A stretch of 64,000 bases of DNA, from assembly GCF_017873095.1 (NCBI RefSeq), contig NZ_JAGGJU010000004.1, positions 124,001 through 188,000 of the forward strand. The letters are read 5' to 3'. Shown here piece by piece: positions 48,067 through 60,051 of this stretch (positions within the stretch are counted from its first letter, which is position 1; every line of letters starts with the position of its first letter). The translations under genes and the position numbers were made by a program. The stretch is from Heterorhizobium halophytocola (GTDB taxonomy: Bacteria > Pseudomonadota > Alphaproteobacteria > Rhizobiales > Rhizobiaceae). The notes under the pieces were generated by a model. That model was given only the letters and a program-made list of their open reading frames with translations. It searched no databases and was not told the DNA's origin.

Positions 48067-48675
48067 TTAAAGCTTGCGCCTGGCCTCGTCCGCCTTGTCC
48101 GGCAGGGCTGCGACCGGCTCGGCCGGCTCCCGCGGATAAAAGGTATAGGACAGGGTCAGGGTATTGATACCCTTGGTCTCCGGCGCCGTCGTGATCTCCG
48201 GATCGACGTAGAACACAACCGGCATTTCAAGGCTTTCCCCCGGCTTCAGCGTTGTCTCGGTGAAGCAGAAGCACTCGATCTTGTTGAAATAGGCGGCAGC
48301 CTCCAGCGGCGTGACGTTGAACACGGCCTGGCCGGTGACCGGACGCGGCGAACGATTGGTCGCCAGATATTTGATCTTGACCGTCTCGCCGATCTTCGGA
48401 TTGACCGCATGCTGCATCGGCTTGAACGCCCAGTTCAGGCCCGGCGAGACATTGCTGTCGAAGGTGACGGTGATCTTGCGGTCGAGGATGACGTCGGAAC
48501 CCTGCTCGGCGCGCTGGGTGGTGCCGTTGAAGCCGGTGACCTGGCAGAACATCCGATAGAGCGGAACGGCGGCATAGCTCATGCCGACCATGCCGCCGAC
48601 AAAGGCGACGCATGCGACAAGCACGGCGCCGTTGCGGCGTGCCGATCTTCGCTCCCGTTCGTTCTGTCCCGTCAT
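48067..48675 (-). CDS. ctaG: Cytochrome c oxidase assembly protein CtaG (Cox11-like)
   Basis: A 202-residue membrane-anchored periplasmic copper chaperone that delivers Cu(B) to oxidase subunit I. One N-terminal helix ([22 protein letters not shown]) is followed by a Cys in [13 protein letters not shown] and the copper motif CFCF in KIECFCFTE. It lies between coxF and ctaE, as in other alphaproteobacteria. Confidence 0.96.
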   Translation of the reverse strand: MTGQNERERRSARRNGAVLVACVAFVGGMVGMSYAAVPLYRMFCQVTGFNGTTQRAEQGSDVILDRKITVTFDSNVSPGLNWAFKPMQHAVNPKIGETVKIKYLATNRSPRPVTGQAVFNVTPLEAAAYFNKIECFCFTETTLKPGESLEMPVVFYVDPEITTAPETKGINTLTLSYTFYPREPAEPVAALPDKADEARRKL

Positions 48676-48698
48676 GTCCTCCCCCTCTTTCCCTCAGC

Positions 48699-48833
48699 CT
48701 ATCCCGGCTGGCCGATCTTCACCAGCGTGATGAGGTAGAAGGCGATCACCAATCCCCCCAGCACCAGCCCCAGCGCGATATTGCGTCCGCGCCGCGATTT
48801 CTTCTGTTTTTCGGTCAGTTCAACGGTTTCCAT
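48699..48833 (-). CDS. coxF: CoxF-like small membrane protein (44 aa)
   Basis: A 44-codon ORF between ctaB and ctaG. The first 17 residues are charged ([17 protein letters not shown]) and the rest forms a single membrane helix (IALGLVLGGLVIAFYLITLV). Size, charge pattern and position match CoxF, a small protein associated with oxidase assembly in alphaproteobacteria. Its ATG shares one base with the ctaB stop (TGATG), indicating coupled translation. Confidence 0.85.
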   Translation of the reverse strand: METVELTEKQKKSRRGRNIALGLVLGGLVIAFYLITLVKIGQPG

Positions 48834-49786
48834 CACAAAGCCCCGATCAGCAAGGTCAGATCGGCCACGTAATGATCGACCAGCAATGCCGAGAAGATCG
48901 CGAACAGATAGACGATCGAAAAAGCAAACAGCTTTTTTGCCGGAACCATCTTCGGGTCGCCGTCGGCCATCCGCCAGACCGCGATGGAACAGATGAACTG
49001 GACGAGGCCGAGCGCCGCGGCGAAGAGGCCGTAGCCAAGGCTTGCAAGCCCCGTGACGGTCGGCACCACGCCGATAATGCCGGTCAGCGCCGCATAGGCG
49101 ACGATCTGGTGCTTGGTCACGCGCTCCCCGGCGACATTGGGCAGCATCGGCACGCCAACGGATTCATAATCGCGCATCTTGAACAGCGCCAGCGCCCAGA
49201 AATGGGCAGGCGTCCAGAGGAAGATGATCAGGAAGAGAACGATGCTGTCGAGCGATACGCCACCGGTCACGCAGGCCCAGCCGACCATCGGCGGAAAGGC
49301 GCCGGCCGCACCGCCGATGACGATGTTCTGCGGTGTCGAGCGCTTCAGCCACATCGTGTAGATGACGGCATAGAAGAAGATGGTGAAGGCAAGCAGCGCG
49401 GCGGCAAAGACATTGACCGCAAGACCGAGAATGACGACGGAAAAGGCCGACAGCGTCAGGCCGAAGGCCAGCGCCTCCTGCGGCGCGATGCGGCCGGCCG
49501 GAATGGGCCTGCGCGCCGTGCGGGTCATGACCGCATCGATATCGGCATCATACCACATGTTGAGCGCACCGGACGCGCCGGCGCCGACGGCGATGCACAG
49601 GATGGCGATGGCCCCGAGGATCGGATTGATGTGGCCCGGCGCCAGCACCAGGCCGGCAAAGGCGGTAAAGACGACGAGCGACATGACGCGCGGCTTCAAA
49701 AGCGCGATGAAGTCACCGGCACTCGCCTCCGACAGCCTGCTCTCGCTCTGGCCGCCCAATGCCTCGTATTCGTCGATGACCGTCAT
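48833..49786 (-). CDS. ctaB: Protohaem IX farnesyltransferase (haem O synthase)
   Basis: A 317-residue polytopic prenyltransferase that converts haem B to haem O, precursor of the haem A of the oxidase. The two Asp-rich motifs of the UbiA fold are visible: [19 protein letters not shown] and the second in the loop after [29 protein letters not shown] is the typical N-terminal stretch. It is followed directly by coxF. Confidence 0.96.
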   Translation of the reverse strand: MTVIDEYEALGGQSESRLSEASAGDFIALLKPRVMSLVVFTAFAGLVLAPGHINPILGAIAILCIAVGAGASGALNMWYDADIDAVMTRTARRPIPAGRIAPQEALAFGLTLSAFSVVILGLAVNVFAAALLAFTIFFYAVIYTMWLKRSTPQNIVIGGAAGAFPPMVGWACVTGGVSLDSIVLFLIIFLWTPAHFWALALFKMRDYESVGVPMLPNVAGERVTKHQIVAYAALTGIIGVVPTVTGLASLGYGLFAAALGLVQFICSIAVWRMADGDPKMVPAKKLFAFSIVYLFAIFSALLVDHYVADLTLLIGAL

Positions 49787-49859
49787 CTATGCTTGTCCTG
49801 ATGTGTGCTTTCGAACGCCGCCCGCTTCATCCCGGCAGGGCGGCGCCCGATATGCTGTC

Positions 49860-52417
<2,558 letters not shown>

Positions 52418-52739
52418 AATGTCTCTCCCCACTTGCGTTTGATCTCACTCAAATCAGAACGCGCACTCCGTGCTATGCTATTGTTCAAACCATAGTTCAG
52501 TCTTGTTCGCAATATCTTCGCCGCTTTACAGGCGCGGCAAATTGCCCTTCCCCTAATGTTTCCGAAGACCTATACACGCTGCGACTGCGCGGGACTGTCT
52601 GTAGAGAGCCTTCTTTTCCGCCCGGGGACATTCAGTCCCAATTATGCCGCGTTCGGCTTGAAAAAGGGAGGCCGAGCCTGTTGAATGGCTCGAGCGGGCG
52701 ACAAGAACAGCGGCGATGATTCGGTTTTCAGAGGTATCA
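52418..52739. other. Divergent control region of the oxidase cluster and ialB
   Basis: 322 bp without a gene, AT-richer than its surroundings around 52450-52520. It should hold the ctaC promoter (minus) and the ialB promoter (plus). No clear operator for a known regulator was recognised. Confidence 0.4.
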
Positions 52740-53264
52740 ATGGGTTTGAGCAGTTTGGCGTATCGGGGGCTGGCGGTCGCCGTAGCTCTGTGGATCGGGG
52801 CCGGCACGGCAACGGCACAGCAGCAGCCGCAAGCCGGTACGGTCCGCTCCACCCATGGCGCCTGGTCGGTGATCTGCGACAAGCCGGCCGGTGCGACCGT
52901 CGAACAATGCGCGCTGATGCAGAACGTGATTGCCGAGGATCGCCCGGAAGTCGGGCTGTCCGTCGTCATCCTGAAGACCGCCGACCGCAAGGCCAAGATC
53001 CTGCGCATCCTGGCGCCGCTCGGCGTCCTGCTGAAGGACGGCATGGAACTCTATGTCGACGGCAACAATATCGGCCGCGCCTATTTCACCCGCTGCTTTT
53101 CCGAGGGCTGCTATGTCGAGGTGGAAATCGACGACGAGCTGATGAAGATCCTGCGCTCCGGCAAGAACGCGGTCTTTGCCTTGCGCGAATCCGCCGACCA
53201 GGACCGCGTCGGCATTCCGATCGAACTCAACGGCTTCGGCGACGGCTACGACGCCCTGCCCTGA
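52740..53264 (+). CDS. Invasion-associated locus B (IalB) family protein
   Basis: A 174-residue exported protein with a signal peptide (SLAYRGLAVAVALWIGAGTATA). The mature part matches the IalB family: THGAWSVICDKP with a Cys, CALMQNVIAEDRP, LGVLLKDGMELYVDGNNIG, and FTRCFSEGCYVEVEID. In Bartonella IalB assists erythrocyte invasion; in free-living rhizobia homologues are common and of unknown function, so no virulence is implied. ATG 52740 has AGAGG 5 nt upstream. Confidence 0.92.
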   Translation: MGLSSLAYRGLAVAVALWIGAGTATAQQQPQAGTVRSTHGAWSVICDKPAGATVEQCALMQNVIAEDRPEVGLSVVILKTADRKAKILRILAPLGVLLKDGMELYVDGNNIGRAYFTRCFSEGCYVEVEIDDELMKILRSGKNAVFALRESADQDRVGIPIELNGFGDGYDALP

Positions 53265-53283
53265 CAAAAGCAAAAAACCGCCC

Positions 53284-53796
53284 ATGGCATCGGCTCAGGC
53301 AGGCAACCGGTTCGAGATTCAATATGACGAGGACCTGCTTCGCCGGGCAGTCCGCGTCTTCGTGTGGCGCCGCTGCGTGCTGCAGCAGAAAACCCTGTGG
53401 GTGATCGGCTTCCTGACAGCCGGGTTTCTGGCAGCGGTCGCCCCGATGGTCAGCGGCGAACCCAATCTTCTGCCGCTGCTTGCCGTCGTGGCGGCGGCCC
53501 TGCCCTTCGTCGTCACCGGTCTCCTCTGGAATACCCATCATGCCGACACGCTCGGCCGGTTCCGCAACCTGCCGAGCAAAACCGCCGAGGTGACCGTCGA
53601 CGAGACCGGCATCGCCATCCGCTCCGGCCCCGGCCAGCGCATGGTTGGCTGGCCCTTCGTCATCGAAATCTGGGAAACCGACGGTTTCTTCATGGTGTTC
53701 ACCGGCCAATATCAGTTCGAGACCCTGCCCAAACATGGCATGCCCCTGCAGGCGGTCACGCGATTGAGGGCACGCGCTGCCGCCGCCGAGGCTTGA
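53284..53796 (+). CDS. YcxB-like membrane protein
   Basis: A 170-residue protein with two membrane helices near residues 38-80 (LWVIGFLTAGFLAAVAP and LLAVVAAALPFVVTGLL) and a C-terminal beta domain (VDETGIAIRSGPGQRMVGW, FFMVFTGQYQFETLPKHGMP), the layout of YcxB-type proteins. Function unknown. It lies 19 bp after ialB and 64 bp before tldD, all rightward, and may be co-transcribed with both. Confidence 0.75.
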   Translation: MASAQAGNRFEIQYDEDLLRRAVRVFVWRRCVLQQKTLWVIGFLTAGFLAAVAPMVSGEPNLLPLLAVVAAALPFVVTGLLWNTHHADTLGRFRNLPSKTAEVTVDETGIAIRSGPGQRMVGWPFVIEIWETDGFFMVFTGQYQFETLPKHGMPLQAVTRLRARAAAAEA

Positions 53797-53860
53797 TCCG
53801 GCGGGCCACGCGGCCTACATCGGGTGGCAGCCGGCGCATCGTCGCCCAAAGGAGCATTTC

Positions 53861-55279
53861 ATGACCACCGACCTCATCACCCTGTTCGACTGCGACGAAG
53901 CACAACTGACGCGGCAGGTGGCCAAGGCGCTGGAAGGGGCCGACGACGGCGAACTTTACATCGAGCATGCGCAGGCGGAGGCGCTGTCCTTCGACAATGG
54001 CCGGATGAAGGGCGGTACCTTCAATACCGACCAGGGCTTTGGCCTGCGCGCGGTAGCCGGCGAGGCCGTGGGCTATGCCCATGCCGGCGACCTGTCGATG
54101 AAGGCGCTGGAGCGCGCCTCCGATGCGGTCGGCGCGGTGACCCGCGGCTATTCCGGCTCCTATGCGGCCGCGCCCCAGGGCACCAACAAGAAGCTCTACA
54201 CCGACGAAAATCCGATCGGCACGCCGAGCTTCGAGGAAAAGGCCAAGCTTCTGGCCGAAATCGACGCCTATCTCCGGGCCAAGGATGCCAAGGTGCGCCA
54301 GGTCTCGGCCTCGATCGCCGCCAGCTGGCAGGTGGTCGAGATCCTGCGCGCCGATGGTCACCGGGTCCGTGACATCCGGCCGATGACACGCCTCAACGTT
54401 TCGGTGATCGCCGGCGCCGGCGAACGCCAGGAAAGTGGTTCCTACGGCATCGGCGGCCGCTTCACCTTCGACGATTTCCTCACCGAAGAAAGCTGGCAGC
54501 AGGGTGCCGACGAGGCGCTGCGCCAGGCGCTGGTCAATCTCGACGCGATCGAGGCGCCGGCCGGCACCATGGACATCGTGCTCGGCTCCGGCTGGCCGGG
54601 CGTCATGCTGCACGAAGCCGTCGGCCACGGGCTCGAGGGCGATTTCAACCGCAAGAAGGCCTCGGCCTTTGCCGGCCTGATGGGCGAAATGGTGGCCTCC
54701 CCCGGCGTGACCGTCGTCGATGACGGCACGATCGACAGCCGCCGCGGTTCGCTGACGGTGGACGACGAGGGCACGCCATCCGCCTATAATGTCCTGATCG
54801 AGAACGGCAGGCTGGTCGGCTACATGCAGGACCGCCAGAATGCGCGCCTGATGGGGATGAAGCCGACCGGCAACGGCCGTCGCCAGGGCTATTCGCATCA
54901 GCCGATGCCGCGCATGACCAATACCTACATGCTCTCCGGCGACAAGACGCCGGAAGAGATCATTTCCTCGGTCAAGAAAGGCATTTATGCCGTCTCCTTC
55001 GGCGGTGGCCAGGTCGACATCACCTCCGGCAAGTTCGTGTTCGGTTGCACCGAGGCCTACATGATCGAGAACGGCAAGATCGGTGCGCCGGTCAAGGGCG
55101 CCATGCTGATCGGCAACGGCCCGGACGCGATGAAGCGCATCTCGATGATCGGCAACGACATGAGCCTCGACAAGGGGCTCGGCAATTGCGGCAAGGCCGG
55201 CCAGTGGGTTCCGGTCGGCGTCGGCCAGCCGCATCTGCGCATGGATCAGGTCACGGTGGGCGGCACGAAGGCGGGCTGA
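53861..55279 (+). CDS. tldD: Metalloprotease TldD
   Basis: A 472-residue TldD subunit which, with TldE/PmbA, forms a zinc protease that degrades unfolded peptides and matures some modified peptides. The zinc motif HEAVGH (HExxxH) is at 251-256, with GLEGDFN following, and the final ligand Cys is expected in VFGCTEAYMIENGKIG. The pmbA partner is not in the window. The gene lies next to the oxidase cluster, an arrangement conserved in rhizobia. A VOC-type gene begins 1 bp after the stop. Confidence 0.96.
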   Translation: MTTDLITLFDCDEAQLTRQVAKALEGADDGELYIEHAQAEALSFDNGRMKGGTFNTDQGFGLRAVAGEAVGYAHAGDLSMKALERASDAVGAVTRGYSGSYAAAPQGTNKKLYTDENPIGTPSFEEKAKLLAEIDAYLRAKDAKVRQVSASIAASWQVVEILRADGHRVRDIRPMTRLNVSVIAGAGERQESGSYGIGGRFTFDDFLTEESWQQGADEALRQALVNLDAIEAPAGTMDIVLGSGWPGVMLHEAVGHGLEGDFNRKKASAFAGLMGEMVASPGVTVVDDGTIDSRRGSLTVDDEGTPSAYNVLIENGRLVGYMQDRQNARLMGMKPTGNGRRQGYSHQPMPRMTNTYMLSGDKTPEEIISSVKKGIYAVSFGGGQVDITSGKFVFGCTEAYMIENGKIGAPVKGAMLIGNGPDAMKRISMIGNDMSLDKGLGNCGKAGQWVPVGVGQPHLRMDQVTVGGTKAG

Positions 55280-55280
55280 C

Positions 55281-55712
55281 GTGGAAAACGCAAACGCGCT
55301 GGTTCCGGAATTTTCTGTCGGCGACTGGTGGACGAGCCGCAGTTTCTACTGCGACCTCGTCGGCTTTTCGGTTGCCTATGAGAGACCCGAGGAAGGCTTC
55401 AGCTATCTGGAGCTCGGCGACGCCCAGCTGATGATCGACCAGGTCGGGGTGGGCCGCACCTTCGAGATCGAAGGCGCGCCGCTGGAGCGGCCTTTCGGTC
55501 GTGGCCTCAATGTGCAGATCAAGGTGCCCTCGATCGACACCATCCTCGACCGGCTGAAGGTCGCGGGCATCCCGCTCTATCTCGAGCCGGAAGAAAAATG
55601 GTATCGCCGCGACGATCAGGAACTCGGCCAGCGGCAGTTCGTCGTCGCCGACCCGGACGGCTATCTGTTGCGGTTCTGCGAAACGCTCGGCGAGCGTCCG
55701 GTCGCGAGCTGA
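55281..55712 (+). CDS. VOC-family protein (bleomycin-resistance-like)
   Basis: A 143-residue vicinal-oxygen-chelate fold protein of the bleomycin-resistance (Ble-like) group: VPEFSVGDWWTSRSFYCDLVGFSVAYERP, then FSYLELGDAQLMID and FVVADPDGYLLRFCETLG. Such proteins bind glycopeptides by sequestration or act as enzymes; a metal triad is not clearly complete, which leans to binding. It starts with GTG right after tldD, so it is translated from the tldD message. A strong terminator follows. Confidence 0.85.
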   Translation: MENANALVPEFSVGDWWTSRSFYCDLVGFSVAYERPEEGFSYLELGDAQLMIDQVGVGRTFEIEGAPLERPFGRGLNVQIKVPSIDTILDRLKVAGIPLYLEPEEKWYRRDDQELGQRQFVVADPDGYLLRFCETLGERPVAS

Positions 55713-55770
55713 GCCGATCAAATCTCACCGGATCACCTCCAGTGTTTGTCATCCCGTTCGATGCATGAAA

Positions 55771-55799
55771 AAGGGCCGGTCTTCATCAGACCGGCCCTT
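55771..55799. terminator. Bidirectional terminator between VOC and carboxypeptidase genes
   Basis: A perfect 12-bp stem AAGGGCCGGTCT (55771-55782) with AGACCGGCCCTT (55788-55799), loop of 5 nt, flanked by A residues on the left and TTAAAA on the right. It stands between two convergent genes and can serve both. Confidence 0.88.
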
Positions 55800-55834
55800 A
55801 AAATGATGGCGAATGCCGAAGCCCTGGCTGGTCT

Positions 55835-57250
55835 TCAGCCCTGGGCCGGAAAGGCCAGACAGGCCTGCTTGTGCTTCTTCAGCGCCTCGCAGGCATCCCA
55901 GGCCGACTTCTTCGAATTGAAGCCGACGAAGCGGGCGCGGTAGAGGGTCGAGCCGCCGCTGGTGACGGCCGGCGTATAGGGCTTCATGCCGCGCAGCGGA
56001 CCGGAGAACTTGTCCTGGACTTCGCCCAGCAGCCTGACCAAAGCATCCCGGTCGTCGGAGGCTGCAACCTGGATCTGCCAGCCGTCGACCGGGGCCGGCT
56101 CGCTGGCCACGACGACATTCTGCGTGCTGACAGCCTGGGTCTTGGCGGCCGTCTTGTTGATCTGGCGCAGGATCGATTTAGACGCCGAGCTTGGCGCCGA
56201 CGGCAGGACAGGGTTTGCCGGCATCGGCGCGATATCGTCGGACGAGGACGAGATCGAATTGGTCACCAGCTCCACTTCGGCGCCGTCCTCGGCATAGGCC
56301 GTATCATAGCGACCACCCGGAACCGGCACGGTGCTGGCGCTCATCGCGTTGACGGCTGCGACGGCGGAGCGGCGCGTGGTCGGAACCGGCACGTCGTCGC
56401 CGAGCTTGGCGAGCCTGGAGCCCGCCGAATGCGTTGCCGCCACCAGCTGCGAACCGCCGGAGGCGCGGCCGATATAGGCATTGACCAGACGTTCCATCAG
56501 CTTGTCGCGGCTGGCGGCCGTGCGACCGCCCATGATGACGCCGACGACGCGGGCATTGCCGCGTTCGACCGAGCTGACGAGATTGAAGCCCGAGGCATTG
56601 GTATAGCCGGTCTTGATCCCGTCCATGCCCTTGTAGCGGTACATCAGGTTGTTGTGGCCGTGGATGGTACGGCCGCGGAAGGCGAAGTTCTTGGTGGCGA
56701 ACAGCGCGTATTCCTTGGGATAATCCCGCATCAGCGCGATCCCGAGCGTCGACATGTCGCGCGCCGTGGTGATCTGGCGGTCGTCCGGCAGGCCCGAGGC
56801 ATTGACGAATGTCGTGCGCGCCATGCCGAGCTGGCGGGCCTTGGCGGTCATCATCTGGGCGAATTGCGGCTCGGTTCCGCCGAGCTTTTCGGCCATGGCG
56901 GTTGCCGCATCATTGGCCGACTGGACGATCATGCCGAGAACGGCTTCGCGCACGGTGATCGAATCGCCGGCCTTGACCCTCAGCTTGGTCGGCGGACGCG
57001 ACGATGCATGCTTGGAAAAGGGAACGGAACTGTTCCAGGAGATCTTGCCCCGATGAAGCGCCTCGAAAGTGAGGTACAGCGTCATCATCTTGGTCAGCGA
57101 TGCCGGATGATTGAGGTCGTCCCCGCTTTCGGAGAACATGACCTGTCCGGTACGGGCATCCATCAGGAATTGCGCGCCGCCTGCGGACGCCAGCTGCGGA
57201 GACAGAACCGTCGCGGCGAGGCAGGCAAGGGCTACCAGTAATTTTCTCAT
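55835..57250 (-). CDS. D-alanyl-D-alanine carboxypeptidase with SPOR domain (DacA/PBP5-like)
   Basis: A 471-residue periplasmic penicillin-binding protein that trims peptidoglycan stem peptides. The signal peptide covers 1-23 (cleavage after ASA). Active-site motifs are intact: SLTK (51-54), SAN (111-113) and KTG (213-215). After a Ser/Pro-rich linker (about 310-390) comes a C-terminal SPOR domain (WQIQVAASDDRDALVRLL, YRARFVGF), which binds denuded glycan at division sites. This PBP5-SPOR fusion is common in rhizobia. ATG 57250 has GGGGGA just upstream; two upstream ATGs are possible. Confidence 0.94.
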   Translation of the reverse strand: MRKLLVALACLAATVLSPQLASAGGAQFLMDARTGQVMFSESGDDLNHPASLTKMMTLYLTFEALHRGKISWNSSVPFSKHASSRPPTKLRVKAGDSITVREAVLGMIVQSANDAATAMAEKLGGTEPQFAQMMTAKARQLGMARTTFVNASGLPDDRQITTARDMSTLGIALMRDYPKEYALFATKNFAFRGRTIHGHNNLMYRYKGMDGIKTGYTNASGFNLVSSVERGNARVVGVIMGGRTAASRDKLMERLVNAYIGRASGGSQLVAATHSAGSRLAKLGDDVPVPTTRRSAVAAVNAMSASTVPVPGGRYDTAYAEDGAEVELVTNSISSSSDDIAPMPANPVLPSAPSSASKSILRQINKTAAKTQAVSTQNVVVASEPAPVDGWQIQVAASDDRDALVRLLGEVQDKFSGPLRGMKPYTPAVTSGGSTLYRARFVGFNSKKSAWDACEALKKHKQACLAFPAQG

Positions 57251-57510
57251 TCGTCCCCCAGGGAAACTCATATGCTCTGAAACAGACACGTCGAACCATC
57301 AGCCGCCGCCATCGGCTGCATTTCTGTCTGGCCGGCCCGCACCGATCAAGAAGGTAATGCAGTCGCAATATCGTCAAATTGGGGCAAGAATGGAGCAACC
57401 ATCCAGATGTCGCCTTTTATGGTAAATGAAGCCTAAACAAGGGAATGCGAAATGTCGCGGCGCACCGTGGCCCCTCGCCGACCGGCTGTCTGGCGCCCTC
57501 GCCCACACCT

Positions 57511-58278
57511 CTAGCCCGCCAGAAATCCGCCATCGGCCGCGAGCACATGACCGACGACATAGGACGACTGGTCGCTGAGCAGCCAGACGGTCGCCTCGGC
57601 CAGCTCTTGCGGGGTTCCCATCCGCTTCAGCGGCAGCGTCCTGGCGACCGTGTCAATGTCGCCGACGCCTGCCGACAGCATCATGTCGGTGACCACCCGG
57701 CCGGGGGCCACCGCATTGATGCGGATGCCGCGCGCCGCGTTTTCCAGTGCCGCCGTTCTGGTCATCGCGATCACCGCTGCCTTCGACGCATTGTAGAGCG
57801 AGAAGCCCGGATTGGGATTGCGGATGCCGCTGACGGAAGCGTTGACGACGATGGTGCCGGCACCGTGCTGCACCATGGCCGGGATCTGGTGCCGCAGGCA
57901 AAAGAAGACGCCGCGCACATTGGTGTCGAAGACGCTCGCATAGACCTCGGCTGTCTGCTCCTCCAGCGGTGCGCGCCGCTCCTGGTAGCCGGCATTGTTG
58001 AACACCGCATCCAGCCGCCCGAATGTGGCGATCGTCGTCTCGACCATCCGCGCAACATCGCTTTCTTGCGACACATCCGTCGGCACGAAAAGGCTTTCGC
58101 AGCCCTCTGCCCTGCAAGCCGCGGCGGCCGCCTCGCCCTCTTCGCGGCGCCTGGCCGCAATCACCACGGCCACGGCCCCTTCGCGCGCCATCTGCAAGGC
58201 TGCGGCCCGCCCGATCCCGGTGCCGCCGCCGGTCACCAGGCAGACCCTGTCTTTCATCCGTTGCGAAAGGTCCGTCAT
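57511..58278 (-). CDS. Short-chain dehydrogenase/reductase
   Basis: A 255-residue classical SDR oxidoreductase. The cofactor motif TGGGTGIGRA (TGxxxGxG) is near residues 16-25, NNAG at about 90, the catalytic Ser in VVNASVSG, and the Tyr-x3-Lys pair in SLYNASKAAV. The N-terminal AARR suggests NADP preference. GGGAGG 7 nt upstream fixes ATG 58278. It is divergent from an MFS pump with a SoxR-type operator in the shared region. Substrate unknown. Confidence 0.92.
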   Translation of the reverse strand: MTDLSQRMKDRVCLVTGGGTGIGRAAALQMAREGAVAVVIAARRREEGEAAAAACRAEGCESLFVPTDVSQESDVARMVETTIATFGRLDAVFNNAGYQERRAPLEEQTAEVYASVFDTNVRGVFFCLRHQIPAMVQHGAGTIVVNASVSGIRNPNPGFSLYNASKAAVIAMTRTAALENAARGIRINAVAPGRVVTDMMLSAGVGDIDTVARTLPLKRMGTPQELAEATVWLLSDQSSYVVGHVLAADGGFLAG

Positions 58279-58442
58279 CGCTTGCCTCCCGTTTGCTGGC
58301 GATCGACGGAGCTTAGCGGATATCCCCGCGGACCAAAAATACTTCAGCATCGCTTTGATTAGCGGCTTCGCATGGCCGAATGGCGAGATTCGCCACCCCG
58401 GGGAATATCGAGCAAGAACGATGCAATTGCGGAAAAATGTGC

Positions 58443-58473
58443 TTTACCTCAACAGAGGTTGAGGCCCTAGCGT
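58443..58473 (+). promoter_or_regulatory. SoxR-type (MerR-family) promoter of the MFS gene
   Basis: CCTCAACAGAGGTTGAGG (58447-58464) is an 18-bp palindrome with the same outer bases as the SoxR box (CCTCAA...TTGAGG). TTTACC (58443-58448) overlaps its left edge as a -35, and after a 19-bp spacer comes TAGCGT (58468-58473) as a weak -10. The 19-bp spacer and the operator inside it are the hallmark of MerR-family activated promoters, and the arrangement matches the soxS promoter base for base at the key positions. It lies 27 bp before the MFS start. No soxR gene is in the window. Confidence 0.75.
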
Positions 58474-58499
58474 CGGGCTCCCAGATCGAGGAGACCCTG

Positions 58500-59981
58500 A
58501 TGGATATCACGAAAGTCGAGACGACCGAGCCCGCACCGAGCGGCGGGCGCTGGCTCGAAATCTTTACCGGCACCTATGCGCCCACGACCACCATGCTTTG
58601 CCTCGGGGTCGCGATCTTTTCGTTCAACGGCTTCCTGGTCTCGACGACGCTTCCGACCGCGATTGCCGAGATCGGCGGGGCGCGGCTGATCTCCTGGTCG
58701 GTCAGCCTGTTCCTGACAGCCTCGATCATCGCCGGCATGATGGCCGCGCATGCCAAGCAGCGGTTTGGCGCACGCGCATCGTTGACCGCCGCCGGCGGAA
58801 CGTTTCTGCTCGGGACGCTGATCGCCGCCAATGCCGGCAGCATGCCGCAATTGCTCGTCGGACGCATCGGCCAGGGGCTGGGCGACGGACTGATCGCGGC
58901 CACCTGCTACACGCTGATACCGGACATCTATCCCAAGCGGCTGATGTCGAAGGTGTTCGGCACCGAGGCTGCCGTCTGGGCGATCGGCGCCTTTGCCGGA
59001 CCGGTGCTCGCCGGCCTGCTGACCGAATTCGTCTCCTGGCGGGCCGCATTCTATGTCAATGTGCCGATCATCCTGACCTTCCTCGCCTTCGTCCTCCTGA
59101 TTTTGCCGAAATCCGTGCCCGGCGACGGGGCGGAGCCGCACGGCCCCATTCCCGTGCTGAGGCTCGGTCTGATCTGCCTTGGCATGCTCGCCGTCATGAT
59201 CGCCGGCGTCGTCGAGGACCGCATCCTTTCCGGCCTGCTGCTGGCGCTGGCACTCGCCGGCTTTCCGCTGACGGCGCGGCTCGACCGGCGAGCGCCAAAC
59301 GGCCTTTTGCCGCGCAGTGCCTTCGGCTTCTCCTCGCTTTCCGGACTCGGCTTCTGGGTGGTGGTCATGATGTCGGTCGCCCAGGCTGCAAGCGGCGTGT
59401 TCATGGTCTATGGCCTGCAGAACCTCTGGCATTTCGGCCCGACCATCGCCGGGTCAACCGGGGCGCTGATGGCGATCTGCTGGAGCCTTTCGGCCGTTCT
59501 TGTCGCCAACATCCACCACCCCCGCCTGCAGATCACACTGATCTGGGTCGGCCCGCTGCTGCAGACCATCGGTATCGGTTTCATCACCACCGGCTTTCTG
59601 AGCGGGCACCTGGCCTTGATCATCACCGGCCAGATCTTCGTCGGCTGCGGCTTCGGCACCAGCTGGAGCTTCATCAGCCAGACGATGATGGCAGCCTCGC
59701 TGAGCAGCGAGCGTGACAAGACCTCGGCGCTGCTGCCGACACTGCAAAGTGCAGGCTTTGCGCTGGGCGGCGCGATCGCCGGCTTCACCGCCAATGCCGC
59801 CGGCTTCGTCAACGGCGCCAGCGGCGAGGCTGTGCGCCAACCCGTCGTCGCCGCCTTCTCGCTGGCAAGCCTGCTGGCGGCCCTGGCCGTGGCTGCTGCC
59901 GTCCGCGCCACCCGGCGCGACATGTTGGCCGATGCGGATCTGGATGCATGCGCCCTTTCCCCGACCGCCGAACCGCGCTAG
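58500..59981 (+). CDS. MFS drug:H+ antiporter-like transporter
   Basis: A 493-residue inner-membrane major facilitator with about 12-14 helices, resembling the DHA2/EmrB group. It has VGRIGQGLGDGLIAATCYTLIPDIYP (motif C/loop region) and a KRLMSKVFGTEAAVWAIGAFAGPVLAGLL helix pair typical of antiporters. ATG 58500 is chosen for GAGGAG 6 nt upstream. The SoxR-type promoter directly before it suggests induction by redox-cycling compounds, so it probably exports such molecules. Confidence 0.88.
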   Translation: MDITKVETTEPAPSGGRWLEIFTGTYAPTTTMLCLGVAIFSFNGFLVSTTLPTAIAEIGGARLISWSVSLFLTASIIAGMMAAHAKQRFGARASLTAAGGTFLLGTLIAANAGSMPQLLVGRIGQGLGDGLIAATCYTLIPDIYPKRLMSKVFGTEAAVWAIGAFAGPVLAGLLTEFVSWRAAFYVNVPIILTFLAFVLLILPKSVPGDGAEPHGPIPVLRLGLICLGMLAVMIAGVVEDRILSGLLLALALAGFPLTARLDRRAPNGLLPRSAFGFSSLSGLGFWVVVMMSVAQAASGVFMVYGLQNLWHFGPTIAGSTGALMAICWSLSAVLVANIHHPRLQITLIWVGPLLQTIGIGFITTGFLSGHLALIITGQIFVGCGFGTSWSFISQTMMAASLSSERDKTSALLPTLQSAGFALGGAIAGFTANAAGFVNGASGEAVRQPVVAAFSLASLLAALAVAAAVRATRRDMLADADLDACALSPTAEPR

Positions 59982-60051
59982 CAAGAGAAGAACGCACATC
60001 CCGCCCCACCGGCGCTGATCCGCTGCCCCTCCTTCGTCAGGACCCCGTGAC

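Noticed and set aside
52740..53264. Virulence (invasion) role for the IalB-family gene
   Set aside because: IalB homologues are common in free-living rhizobia and no other invasion-related genes are nearby.
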